From: Paramacrobiotus metropolitanus
Lineage: Eukaryota > Tardigrada > Eutardigrada > Parachela > Macrobiotidae
Length of the DNA stretch: 64,000 nt
Assembly: GCF_019649055.1 (NCBI RefSeq)
Contig: NW_026570472.1
Coordinates: 1-64,000, forward strand
Direction of reading: 5' to 3'
The notes beneath the pieces were generated by a model. It saw only the letters and a program-made list of their open reading frames with translations. It had not been told where the DNA came from and did no database searches. Positions 21,682-33,759 of this stretch are shown here, one piece after another. The position numbers were made by a program, and so were the translations under genes. Numbering within the stretch: the stretch's first letter is position 1; the number at the start of each line of letters is the position of its first letter.

Positions 21682-22342
21682 TAGGCAGCCCCTAAAACCC
21701 CAGTATATTACAGGCACCCCTTTTCGCACCCTGTTTATTATAGGCACCATTTTTAAATTAATGTGATATATAATAGATTCAGTGTTCTAACTGGTCAGAT
21801 GGTAATGCAACTTTATTCAGATATAATGGTGCAATAATTTTTCTCTTGCGTCGATTTAAGTACTAGTACATCAGGCTTTCCAGGAGATTCGGTAATCAGC
21901 TTCTAGTATAGTTGGGTAACACTATTACATTGACCTTTTGTCCATAGTAAGTTTTTAAGTTCAATGACAAACTAAGAAACTGCACCAGTGTTGACATGCG
22001 CTAAAAAAGCGAACCGAAACGGGAAAACAAATTTAACATGGTTTGTTAAGAGTTTGTTCTAAGGCTTTTTTTCTTAGACTTAAAAATACATTCTTACATT
22101 TTAAAACGGTTTTTCTTTTTTATTTATCCTTTTGGTGGGTTCTTCCATTTCTTATTTAAAATTGTAAATGGTTAATGCCTGACCGCTGAAATTTATTCAT
22201 GTTCGAATGATCAATAATACGTTCACATAATTTATATATTTTTTTATTTTATATACCATATTAATTAAAAACGGGTGTCTACATATAATAAACGGTGCTA
22301 AAAGGGGTGCCTAAATTAAACGGGGGTTTTAGGGGGTGCCTA
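21682..22342. mobile_element. TIR element, TAGGCAGCCCC ends, TA target duplication
   Basis: The left end TAGGCAGCCCCTAAAACCCC and the right end (complement TAGGCACCCCCTAAAACCCC) form inverted repeats of about 45 bp that extend into AGGCACCCCTTTT. TA dinucleotides flank both sides. The interior is AT-rich without an ORF, so this is a non-autonomous Tc1/mariner-type candidate. Related words (GGGGTGCCTATAG) recur at 49515-49640. Confidence 0.7.
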
Positions 22343-22349
22343 TAATGGT

Positions 22350-23085
22350 TTCCTTTTTTTTATTTGTCCGATAAGTTTTCATTTTATATTTGGCTTTTTT
22401 TACATATTGAAACTAAATTTACAGAATACGGCCAGATTGGTACGGGTACGTATATAGAATATAGGGGAAAAACAAGTCTAGCTGAACCAGTCCCTTGAAC
22501 TTCTAATGTCAGCCGGCTGGTGTTTTACGTTGTGGGTGTACATGGTGCTTATGTACGGCGCCTGATTTGACCTAATGTGTTGCCGTAACGTCACACAAAC
22601 TTGTTTTTCCCCTTGTACTAACGCGAAAATTGCAAACTTTACTGACAACCGTTAAAGGAAGCAGTTTGTTTATTCATCGAACTACAGAATCATCGTCTTA
22701 CAGGTACACGGTTCAAAAGGAAAACGAAGAATTTCAACATGGAAAACTCTTTATCCTAATTCAGATCTATATAGCCACGAATGGGATACACCAGAGACGG
22801 CAAACCAGAAAAGACTGACCCAAACCAATATTAGGTATATTCTGAAAGCCCGTAGTCGAAAACCCGGCCAGATAGTATCCATTTCTTTCAAAACCTCTCC
22901 CGCTTGGAACGCCGAAGCAGAAGAGTTATGACTACCTTCACCAAATGCAAATAGATTATTGTAATAATAAGTATTATCGGGGTATTTTTAACGAGGCAAT
23001 GTTGCCACGTAAGCCAACTAAAATATAGCTAAAAAATGAAAGTCATTTCTACTATTTAACTCAGAATGAATCGAATTAGCAGACC
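22350..23085. other. intergenic, nothing seen
   Basis: No supported gene. The AT-rich left part lies beside the TIR element. Confidence 0.4.
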
Positions 23086-23089
23086 GTTC

Positions 23090-23630
23090 ACCTAACGGGA
23101 CCCGTTAGGTGAGCGGGTGAGCGGGTGACCGAGCTACCAGTACTGTCCAGTGCTCAGTGCACAGAACCGTTAGGCGAACGAGTGACCGAGCAACCGGTAC
23201 TGTCCAAGGTACGGGACCCGTTAGGTGAGCCGGTGACCAAGCAGCCAATACTGTTAAGCGCAAATGTCCCGTTAGGTAAAGGAGCTAGCCGGTGACCGAG
23301 CTAGCGGGTGCACAGAGCCCGCTAAGAGAAAGAATGACCGAGCTACCGGCACTGTCCAGGTTTACAGAATCATGAATTCAGTTGTGAAAATTTATGGTGA
23401 TTTGAGAGAATCATGAATTGAATAAAAAATCCAGTGCACCGGACCCGGGTACTATCCAGTGTACCGGACCCGTTAGGTAAGCGGGTGACCAAGCAGCCGG
23501 TACTGTCCAGCGCAAATGGCCCGTTAAGCAAACGCGCTAGCGGGTGACCGAGCAACCCGTACTGTCCAGTGTACCGGACCCGTTAGGTGAACGGGGGACC
23601 AAGCAGGCGGTTCTGTCCATTCCACAGATT
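23090..23630. repeat. degenerate tandem repeat, CCCGTTAGGTGAGCGGGTGA units
   Basis: Units of roughly 60 bp are built from CCCGTTAGGTGAGCGGGTGA, CCGAGCAACCGGTACTGTCC and AGTGCACCGGAC. They repeat about eight times with substitutions and indels. A 30-bp segment containing ACAGAATCATGAATTCAGTT interrupts the array at 23364 and recurs at 23691, just outside it. Non-coding. Confidence 0.7.
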
Positions 23631-23639
23631 CGTCATATG

Positions 23640-24830
23640 CAAAACCAGTGACCTATCTTCCACTTCCCAGATTGATCAGGTTAAGGTTCACAGAATCATG
23701 AATTCAGTTGTGAGAATTTATGGTGATTTTATGGTGATTAAAAAATTTATTGTAGTATAAAAATCAAATCCGCGTTTTATATAAAATCTGTTTTTTGCGC
23801 TCATACGATGTACCGATCATGCTTCGACGAAATATGTTATTCTAATAAATATTCATTGAAAACTAAATAAAATAAAGTGGCCGTTGACCACAAGAAACGC
23901 GGAGGCGAAGCCGAGTCTGTTTCTTGTATTATATATTCTTCCTTCAAGTTTTTTGCGTGGTAATGAAATGGTGGGCGTGCGTGGCTTTTTGCGTGGAGTC
24001 AAAAGCAATGCTGCAAATTGCGATTGCCGGAATCATCGATATAGTACTGTACTTCCATCTCTCTTGGATCGGGTAAACGGATCTCCCGAATTCGAATTTA
24101 AGAAACTTGCTAAATGAAAACCGGCCAGGAAGCTATTCGGGGTATTTCTGAGAGGAATCCTTAGGAGGATTACATACACTTTGTAAAATGTAGGTACACT
24201 TTGTAAAAGAAATGCCTCTTATCAACACCGATTTCTTGTATGACCGGTGTCAAGTCGGAATGTCGACCGGTGATATTTTAGCCCAAAAGGCAGATTATAT
24301 ACAAAAGTATATATACAAGACTTAACGCAAGACTTATTGGGTATAATACGGCAGAAGCGTAAAATCGAGCCATCGGAATAAAAGACAGCAGGTCAGTCAA
24401 CGGACTAAACGACAGTTACACGAAGTACGGCCGGGAAAGGACCATATGCAATAATCATCTGATCTACTGTATTTGCTCACCTGCCCCTTCAACAGCCACA
24501 ATGTATCTACGGCCTGCGCTGTGTGTCAAACATTCCGCTGTCATCTGGTTGCGTCAAAGCCGGTAAGTACCCCAACGTTAAGCTAGCGACTGCTCCCAGT
24601 AATGCTAAGACTTTGGAGTGCGCTGGAATACGGATGATGTACTTACAATTTACGGCTGAGTAGGGTTTTGCTGCTATCATAACCGACGATCCTGAAAAAA
24701 GCAGTTTAAACAGCTCTCACATGAAGCGCTGCGTATGTGTTGGGGGACACTTTACGAGCGAAACTTCCAAGCTGAGAACCGTTTCTTGTTGAACTAACGG
24801 TTGGATGTAGGAAACTTTTATTTGCATCTG
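23640..24830. other. intergenic, upstream of receptor A
   Basis: No gene is supported. A CAG acceptor-like site stands one base before the ATG at 24835, so a 5' UTR exon may lie here. Confidence 0.4.
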
Positions 24831-24834
24831 CAGA

Positions 24835-26612
24835 ATGCTGGACACTGCAAGCAAACTAAATCATAGCAAGGAATCCAAGTTTTCGGGCGCGCCAAGCACG
24901 ATGGACGATAAGCCCCAGCAAGGATTTATTGGGAGGATCACCACCGTCTGGGCCATTCTGTTGCAGCTTTGCGGCTTCTTTTTTTATCCGCATTCCAAGC
25001 ACTCAAACAGAGGCAAAATATTGCGTCCTTTAGCGTATCTGTACCTTGCACTCATTCTCGCTGCAAATTCACTCGGTACCGTCGACGAGATTATGTATGA
25101 AACCCCGTCGTTATCTAACTGGTTCACGCTGTTGGTGTACAAAGCGATTGACGCATCGGATTTCATCTCCAAGTTGCTGTGTACCTGCTTCATGTGGTCG
25201 GCCAGCCAGCGAATTATGGAGCTGACTGGTCAGTTGGACCGGAAGTACGGGAGACTAATCACACGGAAAGATAGCTGCATAGTTATTACATGTATGATCG
25301 TTTACATGGCATTCATATTATCGCGAAACGGCTATCGATTCTGTGAAGAACAATTCAGCCACTTTCCCCGTGATTTTCTTAAATATAAGATACGCTATTT
25401 CCCAAGTATTCCTGCATCTTATATTCCACTGAGCGAATCGACGGTTCGCATCTACGCTATATTGATTAATGTGACGAAAATCGGGCGAGAACTGTTGCTG
25501 TGTTTTCTGGCGGTCATTGCGCTTTCATGCCGCGTTGTTAGCAGACGGATCGTCCTTTCTGTTCGGCAGCAGCTGGCTACGTGCCGAAGCATTTCGGTGC
25601 AACAATATCTGGAGCACTTTCAGCTGCCTTCCATCGTTCGAGGTTTGGATAGCTGCTTCACGATCATAGCCGCTGACCGCGCTATTGCTGCTGTAACCAG
25701 TCTCATTTACTATGCGTTCGAACTGGGCAAGTATTCGTCAGACGGTCAACCACCATCGGCCATGTCTCTAGCTGGTTTGGTCGTGTACTGCGTGCATTTA
25801 TGCGTCCTCGCCTGTGTTTGCGTGTCATCTACAAATCAGGTGAACACGTCCCGGCTATTTCTATTAATTTGTTCTTGTCACAAATATTTTTTACTCCATC
25901 ACTGTGGCTTTCTGGTTTATGATTAGGGCGAAGAAATGTTGGAAATCGATCACATTTGCTTAGACATAGGGAAAGATCACTGGAAAAAAGAAGAGTGGAA
26001 GGCAGTGTACGTTGCCGGTCAGCGCCGAAATCAGCCGGCTTGTTTTACCGTGGCCGGTATAATCGTTACCCGGGAAAGTGCATTTCAGGTACATGTCTAC
26101 AAAGATAAGCCAAACTCTGCTGTTTCTCGTTTTAACACAGCTTCTCGTATAAGGTGATAGCTAATAAGTACTTTTTTCCCGGTTGCTTTGAAGCGCTTCC
26201 ATGAAAAAAATTATATTACAAATTTGTCGAACGGTCTTTTGCGCACCTCGGGTTTCACCTAGACATTTAACTCTTTCATGATAAAGAACAGTCGCTTATC
26301 AGGCACAATGCGTAGACACCCGAATGTAATTCCGTGCAGGCACGTGTCTCCTAGTCTTATCCAATCATAATTAGATTACCTTCCGTATACTGCAACTTCG
26401 ATTCCGTATATCCTATAGACTTGAGTAAAAAAGCGTGCGGATTTGTTTGTTTCTGACGGCGAACAAACAAATGGTGCAATTCAGTTGAATTTTCTTAGAC
26501 GGCTGCTGCCTTGATAAGCACACTGCTTCTGTTTGCTGAACTGGCCAATGGTTGCAAATGCCCAGACTGCAACTGTGGAGCGAAGAGTGCAAATTGCAGC
26601 CAGGTACGTTGA
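24835..26612 (+). CDS. gustatory-receptor-like 7TM protein, copy A
   Basis: Exons 24835-25839, 25927-26088 and 26499-26612, all joined in phase 0. Exon 1 carries six hydrophobic segments (for example ITTVWAILLQLCGFFF, YLYLALILAANSLG, IVITCMIVYMAFIL, LLLCFLAVIALSC and LAGLVVYCVHLCVLACVC). Exon 2 is a soluble stretch ending QPACFTVAGIIVTRES. Exon 3 holds TM7 (AALISTLLLFAEL) and a Cys-rich tail ending SQVR before TGA. The CxxF-G-L...TM7 layout fits arthropod-type gustatory receptor-like proteins, which are chemosensory cation channels or receptors of the plasma membrane. The start may be 24835 or the ATG at 24901, which aligns better with copies B and C. All frames are open, so the gene is probably functional. 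Confidence 0.65.
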
Positions 26613-27350
26613 CCGCTATTCTCTTTTTTCGCCAGATGAAGCAAAATATCATGCCATCGGTGTTTTTAACTTAGTTCTACCTTCAAAGTTAAGATAAATT
26701 TTGACTTACGTTTTCCGATTTCATAAACGCAAAGCGTTTATTATGGTACCGTTCAATTGCTACAAGAACCGAGCTATTTTCATGGTGGAGAGAAATATTC
26801 TTATATGGCATTAGCAGACCGTTTGAAATATGGATCCGGAAATGTCGACTTTGGCGACGGTTACGGAAATGATTTTGAATATGCTCCTTCTGGTACGCAG
26901 CCATCGTCGAAGGCTATGGAAAATAATTCATTTTATCTGCTTATCAGTCTTGCTGGCCATTTTCTGCGCATCGTGTGTAAAGGATGTTCTGATATGATGC
27001 ATTTCATTTTTCAGAAAGAAGCTTTTATCTTTTACGCATAAACACTTTTTTTAAACACTTTTAATTTATGTTTACTCAGCGGCATAAGTCAATCATTCCA
27101 CTACGGCCAGTAATGCACGTATTATTATTAATTTTGCTGTAGTTATTCCGGCATACATACTGTACGTAGCTCGGAAACGCCAGACTGAAAAAATTCCCAA
27201 CAATTCTGTTTAGTGCTGCAAAACAGATGCGTAACGAACCAAATAGATTAATCTACAGTAATAAGAATGAGGCCACCCTCTATCTTTTCCCGCAGCTGGT
27301 ATCGTCGTGGCATCCAAAAGGGCGTGCAAATATTCATTACATATTTCCTG
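26140..27350. repeat. segmental duplicate of 36600-37650
   Basis: The last exon and 3' flank of receptor A match 36600-37650 in order and orientation, with perhaps 75-80 percent identity by eye. Shared landmarks are GATAAGCAC...CTGCTTC, ATGGTGGAGAGAAA and GGTACGCAGC. The flank holds no other gene that I can support. Confidence 0.65.
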
Positions 27351-27474
27351 ACAAGCGTGCAAACATTCAGTATATAGCACGTTGCTGCATGTTGCGGCGT
27401 ATAAGCTAAGTCACGGCTGTTGCGGCGCTGTGCAGCATTGCCCCGGCAGGGTAGCACGATAACTCTATGACCTT

Positions 27475-27720
27475 CATTTTCCTGACCGACAATTTGATGA
27501 CCGACTTGTTGCTGACTGACTGCCACAACTTGCTGACCGACAAACCGCTGACCGACTGTTCGCTTTTTTACAAACTGGCTGACCGACATCTTGCTGAAAC
27601 TAATTTGCTGAACGACAGCTAACTTGTCGGTCAGCAAAATGTCGGTAATCGACAACTCGCTGACCGACAACTTGTAGAAGACGAAAACGTGCTGACGGAC
27701 AGTTTGCTGACCAGTTCAAC
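27475..27720. repeat. CTGACCGACAxxTTG short-period repeats
   Basis: The word TTGCTGACCGACA recurs about ten times with variants at 15 to 30 bp spacing (GCTGACCGACATCTTGCTGA, ACTTGCTGACCGACAAACC). The spacing is irregular. Non-coding. A short inverted occurrence, TGTCGGTCAGC, lies near 27625. Confidence 0.6.
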
Positions 27721-27924
27721 GCACACCAGCGATATTTACGCGAAAACCAGAATCTTCGTTGGTTTCATAAAAAGGAAGCAATACTATGACAGTTATACAG
27801 TAACTGAAATATAAGTAACTTTTGGCCATTTATTACGCCGTATTAAGTACAAGAGTATGTTATTGTCTCAGTCAATATTAGTTATTTATTAATAACTGTC
27901 AAAAATGCTTTATTAATTACACAG

Positions 27925-28140
27925 GTTTCTTAGATTTCTTAGATTTCTTAGGTTTCTTAGTTTCTTAGGTTTCTTAGATTTCTTAGGTTTCTTAGATTTC
28001 TTAGATTTCTTAGGTTTCTTAGATTTGTTAGATTTCTTCGATTTCTTAGGCTTCTTAGGTTTCTTTGGTTTCTTAGGTTTCTTAGTGTTCTTCGGTTTCG
28101 CTGGTTTCTTTGGTTTCATAGTTTTCTTCTGTTTCTCAGA
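27925..28140. repeat. TTTCTTAGG/TTTCTTAGA nonamer array
   Basis: About 22 near-perfect copies of TTTCTTAGR with occasional TTCGGTTTC variants. On the minus strand it would read as a Lys-Lys-Pro repeat, but it has no gene context. The same nonamer forms arrays at 40490-41220, 39545-39600, 41520-41640, 48155-48235 and, inverted, 57718-57805. Confidence 0.85.
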
Positions 28141-28144
28141 TTTT

Positions 28145-28714
28145 AATGAAATTCACTCGTACGCGCTCGAGCAAAAAAAAGGAGAAATGAACGACTGGAA
28201 TTATCAGATTGTTATCAATTCGTATGATCATATCCATATGTCGTCCATGGAAAATATCAATTCGACATTAACACACCAGGTGCGCTAGGCAACATTCGTC
28301 TTCCGAAGGTGCGTTAAAACATACCGGTCTATGGGAACGAAGCCTTATTTCGTGGTGACAGCGAGCACGCATTGCGCACGATTCCTCTCATAACTTCTAA
28401 TGGACACCTTTTCGGTCACTCAATAGTTTTCAAAAACATCCACGAAAAAATATCTGCAGGTGACCTTCTTAGAAGCGCATTTATAAGCGACCTAAAACAA
28501 ACCACCACCCCATCCCCCAAAATCGCCGATCGGCTCGCTACTGTCATACCCGATTTTAGCAGTCCTGGATTCGCAATAAAAAGTTGCACTAACTGTCTAA
28601 GAAGATGACAGCAAAACGATGGGAACAAGGATTTTATAATTTATTTTGTCCAACTGCCCCAACTTGGCCCGGCATGGTGCACATAAAGTTTTTGGCCTAG
28701 CGCTGGAATATCGG
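28145..28714. other. intergenic, nothing firm
   Basis: No exon with splice support. A short open frame at 28372-28608 has no motif. The upstream exons of the receptor fragment at 29377 could lie here but were not found. Confidence 0.35.
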
Positions 28715-28716
28715 TA

Positions 28717-29220
28717 CAGTAAAACCTGTGTACAATGAACTCCTCCGGTTCCCAAAAAACCGTTCAATGTAGACGCCTGTTCAATGTACAGAACACCTGC
28801 CCCCCTGGGGAGCCGCCCCTGGGCAGTTCCTATATATGTTGGGGTTGCCCCTGGTCTTATTGACGGCCCCCCAGGTGTAGCCGTCAATAGCGCCGCGCTT
28901 GATAAACTTAAAATTGTCTGCTGTTACGCTTATTAAACCAACAAGGGACGACTAAACGCTGGTCTGTTGATCAATTATTTTGTGTTTCTTCCTCCCCGGA
29001 ACCAGTTTTCTGCGCTTTGTTCAATTCCAAGAGTACTGGATATTAGTGGATACCAAGGTCGGTTCCAGCTGATTTGTTCAATGTTTACTTTAGAGAGGTG
29101 TTCACTTTTCGCAGGGTCCCCCCTGTGTTATAGTCTACGAGACGCGCCGGTTCCGTGCTGAGCGTTCAATGTACGCTAGTGTTCAATTTACGCGAGTGTT
29201 CAAAGTCACAGGTTTTACTG
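28717..29220. mobile_element. pogo-like MITE, CAGTAAAACCTGTG ends, TA duplication
   Basis: The termini CAGTAAAACCTGTG (28717) and its complement (CACAGGTTTTACTG, ending 29220) are flanked by TA on both sides (28715-28716, 29221-29222). Sub-terminal GTTCAATGTA words repeat at both ends. 504 bp, no ORF. The CAGTAAAACCT terminus resembles pogo/Tigger elements of the Tc1/mariner superfamily. Confidence 0.75.
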
Positions 29221-29376
29221 TATAGTTCACGATTCCGATTTCAATCACTGAGTTGGTGGATTTGATTCAGTAAATATTTTTAACATGGTTTTTACGTAGC
29301 TCTTCGCTTACAACAAATTGTTGATAGCTGTTGGATCAATATATCTCCGCTGAAAAAAAGCTTGTATTTTTTGTAG

Positions 29377-29841
29377 ATTTGCACATGTTGGATGCTTTCG
29401 TTCTTCCTCAACCGCCCATTCCTATCCGATGTCCGCGGTCAATACGTCTTCGTCATGCCATATAAAGGCTGTGGATTTCGTCCCACGAAGAATAATGTTT
29501 CATATTATCTTTCCTTCCTAGCGATCGGCATCTATATCCCTAATTTACTCCTGCTGACCATTTATACATCCGTTTTCTGTACACAAGCAACATGGTGGTT
29601 TTGCGGAAACCGTGATGCAGCGGCCGAGAATGCCGCTTACAACCGCATTACGCGGCGGCGACTGAAGACGGCCAAGGTGCTGTTTGCTGTCTCGGTGTGG
29701 TACTCTGCGTGCTACATTCCTATCGCCGTTCTGGAGCTGATGCTCGTTCCAGTGTATTTGCAACACGTGTTGCTGCTCACCAAGACCATCTATGCTGCCG
29801 GTTATGCAGTGACACCGGTAATTAATAGAGTTAATTTTTAG
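29377..29841 (+). pseudogene. rhodopsin-type GPCR fragment, TM4 to TM7
   Basis: After the acceptor TTTTTTGTAG the frame reads ICTCWMLSFFLNRP (TM4 with its Trp), an extracellular loop with one Cys (GQYVFVMPYKGCG), TM5 (YLSFLAIGIYIPNLLLLTIY), a basic loop ending RRRLKTAKVLFAV, TM6 with WYSACYIP, and TM7 with YAVTPVINRVNF in the NPxxY position, then TAG. This is a class A receptor C-terminal half. TM1-3 exons are not visible upstream, where a MITE sits at 28717-29220. It is either a partial pseudogene or a gene with distant 5' exons. The ligand is unknown. Confidence 0.6.
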
Positions 29842-29894
29842 GGCTCTTAAAAGTTTCTGGTTGTTTTCTTTTCTACGTAATTGTCAGATAAATA

Positions 29895-30345
29895 CTGTAA
29901 AATCCGATATTAACGCCCTGGGCGTTTATTTTTTCAAATGCCTCGGGAGGGGGCGTTTGAAACCGCAGAGGCGTTTATTACCTGGGGGGGGGGCGTGTAA
30001 TTTTTCAAATGGGAAACGCGCTCATGATGTGTCAGTTTTACAAGGTTAATATGCATGAACCTTGAAGGAATGATTCAGTAACCAAGACATCAGTTAGAAA
30101 ATCATGGTTTAACGAGTGTGCATAAGTGGAGTTTACCTAAATTAGCAAGATGTGCCACTAAGACCGTACCAACAACAGTCAAAAAAAGCGCGGCGCCGCA
30201 AATTATTAGACGCCCTGGGCGATAATTTCGGGGGGAGGGGGGGGGGACTTTTATTATTTCCTGACCTACGGGAGGGGGCGTTTAAAACCGCACGGGGCGT
30301 AAATTTCGGGGTGGGGGGGGGGGGCGTTAATATCGGATTTTACGG
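29895..30345. mobile_element. TIR element, CTGTAAAATCCGATATTAAC ends
   Basis: The left CTGTAAAATCCGATATTAAC and the right complement CCGTAAAATCCGATATTAAC give a 24-bp inverted repeat continuing into GCCC. TA flanks both sides (29893-29894, 30346-30347). Sub-terminal G-runs (up to 13 G) and the word GGGGGCGTTTRAAACCGCA occur at both ends. 451 bp, non-autonomous. Confidence 0.75.
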
Positions 30346-30349
30346 TAAT

Positions 30350-31415
30350 TTCAATGAGTTGTACACATTTCACAGATTGTATTTTTTGTGCTGGGACGAG
30401 ACTGCCGCAGTGTACTGACTGTTACGATGTCGAAGATTTGGTGTATACCACAAGGCGGATCCAATCGTGTGCAGCAACGTCAAACGGCGAGACCTTCGTC
30501 TAACGCAGTCTTTGGCTCAGCCAAACGCCAGTCCATTACAGCCAAATAGTCACCGGCAAGTTTTCTGGACATCATGATGAGGAGTGCTTTGCTGGAATAC
30601 TGTAGCGGTATTTCAGTTGACAGGCAGGGTAAAGGGCGGCATCGTACAAATGTTAAGGGGAGCCTTTACAAAGGGCACTCCAAAAACAGCTTTCCTTAAT
30701 TCGCCTCTTTGTCATTTGAAGTACTTAATGTACAACGGAGGTATTTTCTGTTGAATTCAATACTCTTCGCTCCAATAAATAGTACAATTTATGGATTTCC
30801 TAGATAATCTAACGCACCCATAAACGTTTGTTCACCGTCAAATGCAGTTTTTTTCAAGCGTGTTGCCGTCCGGCTTTCGCTTTCTGTTTTTGGTATCTAG
30901 TCCCTTATGGTTTTTATTTTCCTAAAAAAAGACGTCTCCGGAGACTGTTTTGTTTATTAATCCTTACTGGAAGGTAAAAAAGTTCTTAAACAAATTACAT
31001 TTTGTGCTACCAAAAAAGTAAATGGGAGTGTTGAAAAAAATGATAAAAACTGCTCAAGAAAATCAGGAGAAAAATGGCAGACACCGTCAGTGGTTCTTTC
31101 CGGGAATTTTTCTCAGTTTGAATATAACAAACCCGAGTTATTTGCTATTTCGTTTCCTAATGAAAGTCGTATGTAGCGAAATGGATTTTAGCAGCAGAAG
31201 GCGTTTCTGACGGGAGATACAAATTAGGGAAAGTTACAGCTTTGGTGCTGCCTTTCAGTTTTTAGAAACTACTATTTTCTTAAACTCAGTGCAGATCTAT
31301 TCTTGAAACTACAGAGTTGTATGTCTTCCATTTTATATTTTTTTGTTGCAGCAGCAGCGGTTCCTTTACAGTCTTTCAAGTTAAACCATAGCATGCAATC
31401 TGGGCAGTATTTTTG
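30350..31415. other. intergenic, partly paralogous to 38490-38820
   Basis: No gene is supported. The right part (31240-31410, with a GCAGCAGCAGCGG run) matches the region 3' of receptor C, as expected from the B/C segmental duplication. Confidence 0.45.
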
Positions 31416-31417
31416 CA

Positions 31418-33755
31418 TCAGCACTGAAAATCATCGACAATTTGTACTCGTAAAGGGTTTGCAATACCACAATAAGCTACACAGATCTGAGATCGCTCCA
31501 AACGTAGGCCTGTTCCCGAAGTAATGAAACTGAGATAGACTGGTGGGTCCAGCATGAAACAACCGGAAATACGCCTGGCTTCTCCTGCACTTAGGTGTTC
31601 TAGAAAGCAAATTCTCGTCAGATTATGTTCGGTAGCGACTTTCCAGTGCTCGTAGCCATTGACCTGCGTGACGTTAATGGCGCTGATGCCGGTTTCAGCG
31701 CCGGTGGCGGCGCGAGCCAGTTCCGCAAAGACCACCAGTGTGCTTAATAGAGCGGTACACACCTGTCGGAAATACACTCATCATTAGTGCGTGTTACCTC
31801 ACGTCAGCCGGAGCCAAACTGGAAGCAGCAAACAACAGTTATTGACCATCTACGCCGCTGACAGTCCTGAGTAAGAGGAACGCATAGAAATCGCAAATCG
31901 TTGACATTCTAATATGACAGTTAAACTTAATCGGCGCCCGACTTGCACCTGCATGGCGCTCTCCCTCGTGATTACCACGCCCGCCACTGTGAAACATCCG
32001 GGTTCGGAGCGCCTGCCACGGTGATACATGGTCTTCCATTCATCCCTTTTCCACTCCTTTTCTCCAATACGCAGGCAAATTTGGGCAACTTGGACCAGTT
32101 TTTGACCCTACAAAAAAGTATAGTGACAGAATAATATGTAATCTACGACGAAATGTTGAGAACGTTCAACAAAAATTAATATAATTTTAGAAGCAGTACC
32201 TGTTCGCATGAATACGCGCAGGCGAAGATCAGAAGAAAAAAAGAGCAGATGCAATTGATCAGAGCGATGATAGCGGTTACCGCCGGCGGCTGACCGGCCG
32301 CATTCCTGCTGCACGTGAAGGTGAAGATGATGGTGCCGGCTAAAGCATTATACAATGGAAGTCAAAATTGTCTTACATTCGGTCCGGGACCGAATGACCA
32401 ATAAAAATAAATGGCCAGGACCAAATGACCAACAAACAGAAAACGCGCAAGAATACGAACACTTGTTCCTGGCGCATTTCCCAACGAAAATCATCAAGCG
32501 ATATCTCAAACGAAAGACAAAAGATTTCAAGAATTTCGATACCAAACATGTCATCCTTTATGAGATCTAAGAGAAAAATCGAGCCATTTTAGTTTGTCGT
32601 AGAAAAAGCACAAGATTTCTGTGTGAAAACTGAAACCAAACCGCGGATGCAAATCCTATGTCTACGAGAAACTTTAGATGCCTGGATTATCTTTTAGATC
32701 TTATAAAGAACACCTTGTTTGGTATCAAAATGCTTGAAATTTTCTCCTCATTCGTTTGAGATATTGGTCGATGGTTTTCGTTGGGAAATGCGTAAGGTGC
32801 AAGTGTAAATGTCAGCAGGCCGATGGCCAGTCAAAAATTTGGCTGTTTGAGTACAGAAAAGTGCTTGGTTGCGCGAGTTTTGTGATTACATAAGTGTAAG
32901 ACAATTTTGGCGTCCATTGTAGCACTGCAAGCCCACTATCAGCGACAAATGCGAATCCAAACGTCGGACACGTGTCATTATTTGTATCCGTTGGGAATAC
33001 TCTGCCACACCCACTGTTCCCTTCTTAACCAATCGACCATCTAAGTCTAGTGCAGTAGCACGCATCCCTTCGCTGCTCAGCAACATGGCTGTCAGCATGA
33101 AACCCACGAGAAAATCGCATCCCATGTAGAATATTCGGTCCAAAGCACAGTAAATACGGTACACGTATTCCGCAATAACTGGCGATTGAATAAAAGGATA
33201 TCGCTGCTGAAAATTTAGGACGTGTTGGGCGACGGAGTGGTTGAACTGTTTGGCATATATTCGATACGCATTTTTCATTACGACGATCAGGAAAAATACC
33301 GCCACAGCAAGAACAATGGCACGAAGGCGTTTCTTTGCTATACAAACGGTAAAACTTTCGTCAAGTGCGTGTATCAGTTGTGCAATGCGTCGGCTAAACC
33401 AGCAGAGAAGAATCATCGCCAATACATCCCCGCAAATCTGCGTCACGTCCAGTAGTTTCATAATCTGGGAAGTAAACCAGTTGGATAGATCCCCGTAACC
33501 CGACCGGATAGCATCCACCAGAGTCAGCGCCTTAGCGGCCAATATTAACGCAAAGTAGATGCCCAATATGCATTGTAAAAACTTCGTCCATCTCGATGGT
33601 TTTTCAGTAGGTGCGAAAACATAGCCGCAGATGCGCAGGAATAGCATCCAGACCATGGTCGCCTTCCACACTACACCACGGATGGGGCGGCAGTTATCGA
33701 GCGTCATCGCTTGATTATTTGCCAGCACCATAATATTCTTCTCTGAGCGCTGCAT
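31418..33755 (-). pseudogene. gustatory-receptor-like 7TM protein, copy B, interrupted by a MITE
   Basis: Probable start 33731 (MVLANNQAM, matching copy C). Coding runs to 32920, is interrupted by a 567-bp MITE, and resumes at 32350. Then come donor 32200|GTACTG, exon 2 32107-31949 (GQKLVQVAQICLRIG ... CFTVAGVVITRES) and exon 3 31762-31418, starting VCTALLSTLVVFAELARAAT (TM7) with a long tail. Without the insertion the exon is 963 nt and in phase 0 throughout, so the MITE is the only lesion that I can see. TM segments include TMVWMLFLRICGYVF, LGIYFALILAAKALTLV and GTIIFTFTCS. It is a pseudogene unless the insertion is removed by splicing. Confidence 0.65.
32353..32919. mobile_element. long-palindrome MITE inside receptor B coding exon
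   Basis: The ends CAATGGAAGTCAAAATTGTC and the complement of the other end (CAATGGACGCCAAAATTGTC) differ at two positions, and the inverted repeat continues to TTAC. TA duplications lie at 32351-32352 and 32920-32921. Further in, the arms GCATTTCCCAACGAAAATCA and its mirror at about 32772-32792 extend the palindrome over most of the 567 bp. Removing the element and one TA gives an open reading frame that matches copy C (LQCY-AL-AGT). The interior is related to the MITE at 52898-53429. Confidence 0.85.
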
Positions 33756-33759
33756 GTAT

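Noticed and set aside
27913-28119. Lys-Lys-Pro repeat protein on the minus strand
   Set aside because: It is a translation of the TTTCTTAGG satellite. There is no gene context, and similar arrays elsewhere are not open.
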